Part shown: positions 61,540 to 64,000 of the stretch, in pieces | Layout of the letters: each line of letters begins with the position of its first letter | Numbering within the stretch: the first letter of the stretch is position 1 | DNA from: Pseudoalteromonas luteoviolacea DSM 6061 | GTDB taxonomy: Bacteria; Pseudomonadota; Gammaproteobacteria; Enterobacterales; Alteromonadaceae | DNA: 64,000 nucleotides | Assembly (NCBI RefSeq): GCF_001625655.1 | Contig: NZ_AUYB01000126.1 | Span: 62,001-126,000, forward strand | Reading direction: 5' to 3' | Position numbers and translations under genes: made by a program | The notes under the pieces: generated by a model | Databases searched by the model: none | What the model was told of the DNA's origin: nothing | What the model saw: the letters and a program-made list of their open reading frames with translations, nothing else

Positions 61540-63546
61540 TTACCTCGCAGCATTAAGTAGTGTATCAAACACAGTTCTAGCAGCACTTAAGATTTGTGCT
61601 GACGCTGAGTAAGATTGTTGAAAACGGAGCAAATTGGCAGCCTCTTCGTCTAAGTTAACGCCCGAAACAGACTCAAACCAAGCTTCTGATTGAGCAGCAA
61701 GCGCATCATAAGCGGCACCATTAGTCTTAGCTTGGTTGGCTACAACACCTATTTCAGTTACCAAGCCAGCATAGGCCTCATTAAAAGTTTTTAAGTTGTC
61801 AGCTACAGCTGTTGTTACGACATTTTGTCTCACTAACTGCCCCGATTGCAGTTGGCTGAGTGCTAAACCATTGCGGTTGTCATCAAAACCAGCCGTATTA
61901 AACTCAATCGTATAGGTATCACCGGTCGCCGGATCACCATCAATATTGAAGTCAAATCCGTAGTTTGCGAACGCTCCCCCTGCTTGGGCTAGAATATTTT
62001 CCAGCGGTGGTGTGGCCGTAAATGTCGTCGTACCGCTACCGTCAGTTAATGTGTATTGATTGGCAGTCCCTGTTTTTTGCAAAGTAATTGCACCATTGGT
62101 CAAGCTTGGCGGTGCAGCTGTAAAGTTACTACTTGCAGGATCTGTATTAGTGACACTCCCCACAGAAATAGTGGCATTACTCACATTGTTTGCACTTGAT
62201 TCAGTCCTAATTGGCGAAGCCAAAGCTAAACTTTCTGCTCTGTCCGTTGCAAGTGTCATAGTCCCTGCTGCTGCTGCATTCAATTTCACGTCAAACACAT
62301 CACCGTCGGTAGGCGTCGCGGTGAAGTTTAGTTGTAACCCAAATATGTCAGTACCTGCCGGGACAGTTGTTGAATTTAAGGTTGCAGCATACGGGACTGT
62401 CGTAGCGGTACCAATTGTATTCCCTTGACTGTCTATCGCTGCTATTGAGACGTTACCAGCGTTGTAAGTTACCCTAAAATCTGTTGCGGGGATCTCTTTA
62501 CCCTTACCCGCTTCTAGCGTGGCGGACAGCTGTGCTGTACCTGTGTTACTTCTATGAGGTAAACCTGCTGCGGTCGGGATCTCAAAAATATTGCCACCTA
62601 AATTACCATCTAAATCCATACCGAGTTTGTTTTGTTGATTAAAAGCATCCGCAATCGACAAACCGATTTGACCAAGTTGATTTTGAGCAGGAATAAGAAT
62701 TTGGTCACGAAAAGCCAAAAGGCCACCAATTTGACCCTGTAGTTTAGTTTGATCGACTTTAAGTGCAATTGCCGCACCTTCAGTCACATCTAATGTCAGT
62801 TCTTTTTTGTTGGGATCGGGGTCGCCGTCTAAAGAAAATAGATTAAATGAACCATTTTCCATAACAATTGCCTGACCACTGCCTAAAAAAACCAGAGTCT
62901 CGCCATTTGAGCCTTCGAGGGTCTCAATATCCACTAGCTCAGCCAGATCTTTTATTGCTTGATCTCGCTCATTCAAAACAGAGTTTGCATTGTCATTATC
63001 TGGATTAGCGTTTAATGCGCCAACTTGCCCATTTAGATCGCTGATCTTTTGGATTAGGTTATTTGCTTCTTGAGAATAGATAGCCAGCTGCTCGTTAACA
63101 ATATTCGCTTGGTCAAAAACGATGCCAGAAAGCCTATCCATTTGATCTATCATGTTCTGAGCATCCGTTAAAAATAATGAACGCGTAACTGTAGAAGAAG
63201 GCAAATTCATGGCTTCTTGTAGATTATTGAACATTGAGTTGATACTAGAATTTAGGTTGTTAGACTCTTCACCAAACAGTGTATCTACTCGAGTAGACTC
63301 TGTTACAAATTGCTTATAATAAGATTGGCTCGCAACATCTCTGATCAGCTGTTTTTGAGCAAACTCATTTAGCATTCTGACCGTTTCACCACGACCAACT
63401 TGATTACCTACCATCGTTGCATGCTCGGTACGCTCTCTCACATACCCAACAGTATTTAAATTAGCAATGTTTTTACTGGTAGTTTGCAGTAACTCGCTGC
63501 TTGAACGAACGCCAGATGTCGCAATGTTCATTAAATTAAAAGACAT
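61540..63546 (-). CDS. flgK: Hook-filament junction protein FlgK (HAP1)
   Basis: The 668-residue protein has the FlgK N-terminus (MSFNLMNIATSGVRSSSELL), 'SSINSMFNNLQEAMNLPSS', and a C-terminus 'EEAANLLRFQQSYSASAQIL' ending in a short helix. The middle, about 330-560, is a Thr/Ala/Gly-rich beta domain. It follows flgJ by 1 nt and precedes flgL by 2 nt. Confidence 0.96.
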   Translation of the reverse strand: MSFNLMNIATSGVRSSSELLQTTSKNIANLNTVGYVRERTEHATMVGNQVGRGETVRMLNEFAQKQLIRDVASQSYYKQFVTESTRVDTLFGEESNNLNSSINSMFNNLQEAMNLPSSTVTRSLFLTDAQNMIDQMDRLSGIVFDQANIVNEQLAIYSQEANNLIQKISDLNGQVGALNANPDNDNANSVLNERDQAIKDLAELVDIETLEGSNGETLVFLGSGQAIVMENGSFNLFSLDGDPDPNKKELTLDVTEGAAIALKVDQTKLQGQIGGLLAFRDQILIPAQNQLGQIGLSIADAFNQQNKLGMDLDGNLGGNIFEIPTAAGLPHRSNTGTAQLSATLEAGKGKEIPATDFRVTYNAGNVSIAAIDSQGNTIGTATTVPYAATLNSTTVPAGTDIFGLQLNFTATPTDGDVFDVKLNAAAAGTMTLATDRAESLALASPIRTESSANNVSNATISVGSVTNTDPASSNFTAAPPSLTNGAITLQKTGTANQYTLTDGSGTTTFTATPPLENILAQAGGAFANYGFDFNIDGDPATGDTYTIEFNTAGFDDNRNGLALSQLQSGQLVRQNVVTTAVADNLKTFNEAYAGLVTEIGVVANQAKTNGAAYDALAAQSEAWFESVSGVNLDEEAANLLRFQQSYSASAQILSAARTVFDTLLNAAR

Positions 63547-63547
63547 A

Positions 63548-64000
63548 TTAGTTTACTCCCTGACGTACAAGCGAAGTTAATGCAGATCTAAACTGCTCAC
63601 CGCCCATTACATTTTTTATTTTGTTTGCGTAATTAGGATCAGTTGCATAACCGGCTTGTTGTAATGCATCTAGATATTCACTTGGACTCGCAGCTTTTTT
63701 AAGCGCATCACCATAACGCGGGTTTGACTGTAAAAAGTCTACATAGTCGTTAAAGCTCTGTTTAAGAGAGTCATACGCTCTGAAATTTGCTTGCTTTTTA
63801 ACTGGCAAACCTTGTTCAAATTCAAGTGTCATTTTACTGGCACTGTCTCCTTCCCAGCGGCTATCTGCCTTTATATTGAATAAGTTAAAACTGCTATTAC
63901 CATCTGGTTTGGCTATAACATGTTTCCCCCAGCCAGTTTCTAATGCCGCTTGGGCAACCATAACGGCTGGGTTTAGGCCTAGCTTTTGTGCAGCAGATTT
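63548..64000 (-). CDS. flgJ: Flagellar rod cap and muramidase FlgJ, partial (C-terminal part)
   Basis: The frame stays open to the window end, so the N-terminal rod-cap domain is outside. The 151 visible residues are the C-terminal peptidoglycan hydrolase domain: AQKLGLNPAVMVAQAALETG with the catalytic Glu in ALETGWGKH, 'SSFNLFNIKADSRWEGDSA', and 'FRAYDSLKQSFNDYVDFLQ'. It lets the rod pass through the cell wall. It is upstream of flgK in the same transcript. Confidence 0.95.
   Translation of the reverse strand, partial: KSAAQKLGLNPAVMVAQAALETGWGKHVIAKPDGNSSFNLFNIKADSRWEGDSASKMTLEFEQGLPVKKQANFRAYDSLKQSFNDYVDFLQSNPRYGDALKKAASPSEYLDALQQAGYATDPNYANKIKNVMGGEQFRSALTSLVRQGVN

Noticed and set aside
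62060..62428. 122-residue plus-strand frame inside flgK
   Set aside because: Antisense to the Thr/Ala-rich flgK middle domain, with no ribosome-binding site or recognisable motif.
1..64000. CRISPR arrays, tRNA or rRNA genes, prophage or conjugative genes
   Set aside because: I saw no regularly spaced repeats, no cloverleaf sequences and no phage or transfer gene families anywhere in the window.

Overview
The window looks like a chromosomal segment of a marine gammaproteobacterium of the Alteromonadales, most likely Pseudoalteromonas. The reasons are the moderate-to-low GC, the Vibrio/Shewanella/Pseudoalteromonas polar-flagellum gene order (flgJKL, flagellins, flaG, fliDS, flrABC, fliE to flhA, flhFG, fliA, cheYZAB, parC, parP, cheW), several tandem flagellins, and FlrA/FlrC regulators with sigma-54 promoters. 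The assignment rests on gene order and protein resemblance only.

Layout. At 1-925 (+) lie the end of a FliK_C-like gene and a small FlhB-C-terminal-like gene, followed by a decayed IS3-family orfA at about 945-1249. From 1337 to 30151 nearly everything is on the minus strand. Read in the direction of transcription it runs flrB-flrC; fliEFGHIJ; fliKLMNOPQR-flhB; flhA-flhF-flhG-fliA; cheY-cheZ-cheA-cheB; parC-parP-cheW-DUF2802. Sigma-54 -24/-12 elements lie before flrB, fliE, fliK and (weaker) flhA. A plus-strand tag gene (3-methyladenine DNA glycosylase I) sits between flrB and flrA, with a consensus sigma-70 promoter whose spacer is a LexA-type palindrome. flrA follows, then an isolated divergent flagellin at 32600-33391.

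33615-51366 is a glycosylation island. pseB-pseC-oxidoreductase (+) faces a minus-strand operon pseI - acyl carrier protein - PseG fused to a GNAT domain - AMP-dependent acyl ligase - FkbM methyltransferase. A second plus-strand operon holds an SpsF-type nucleotidyltransferase, an SDR, an RmlA-like enzyme, a DegT aminotransferase, a GT2, a NeuD-like acetyltransferase, a GT2/radical-SAM fusion and a second FkbM methyltransferase. I infer that the island makes a pseudaminic-acid-type sugar carrying an unusual acyl group, plus a second sugar or later decorations, for the flagellins encoded next door.

51411-64000 (minus) returns to filament genes: maf (the likely flagellin nonulosonate transferase), a FliT-position protein, fliS, fliD, flaG, three closely related flagellins, flgL, flgK and a partial flgJ. 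Flagellins 1 and 3 have sigma-28 promoters; flagellin 2 has a sigma-54 promoter and a structured leader.

The most notable points are the ACP/ligase/PseG-GNAT acylation module, the GT2-radical SAM-Rossmann fusion, the paired FkbM proteins with matching N-terminal Rossmann-like domains, the SOS-like promoter of tag, and the lone divergent flagellin beside flrA.
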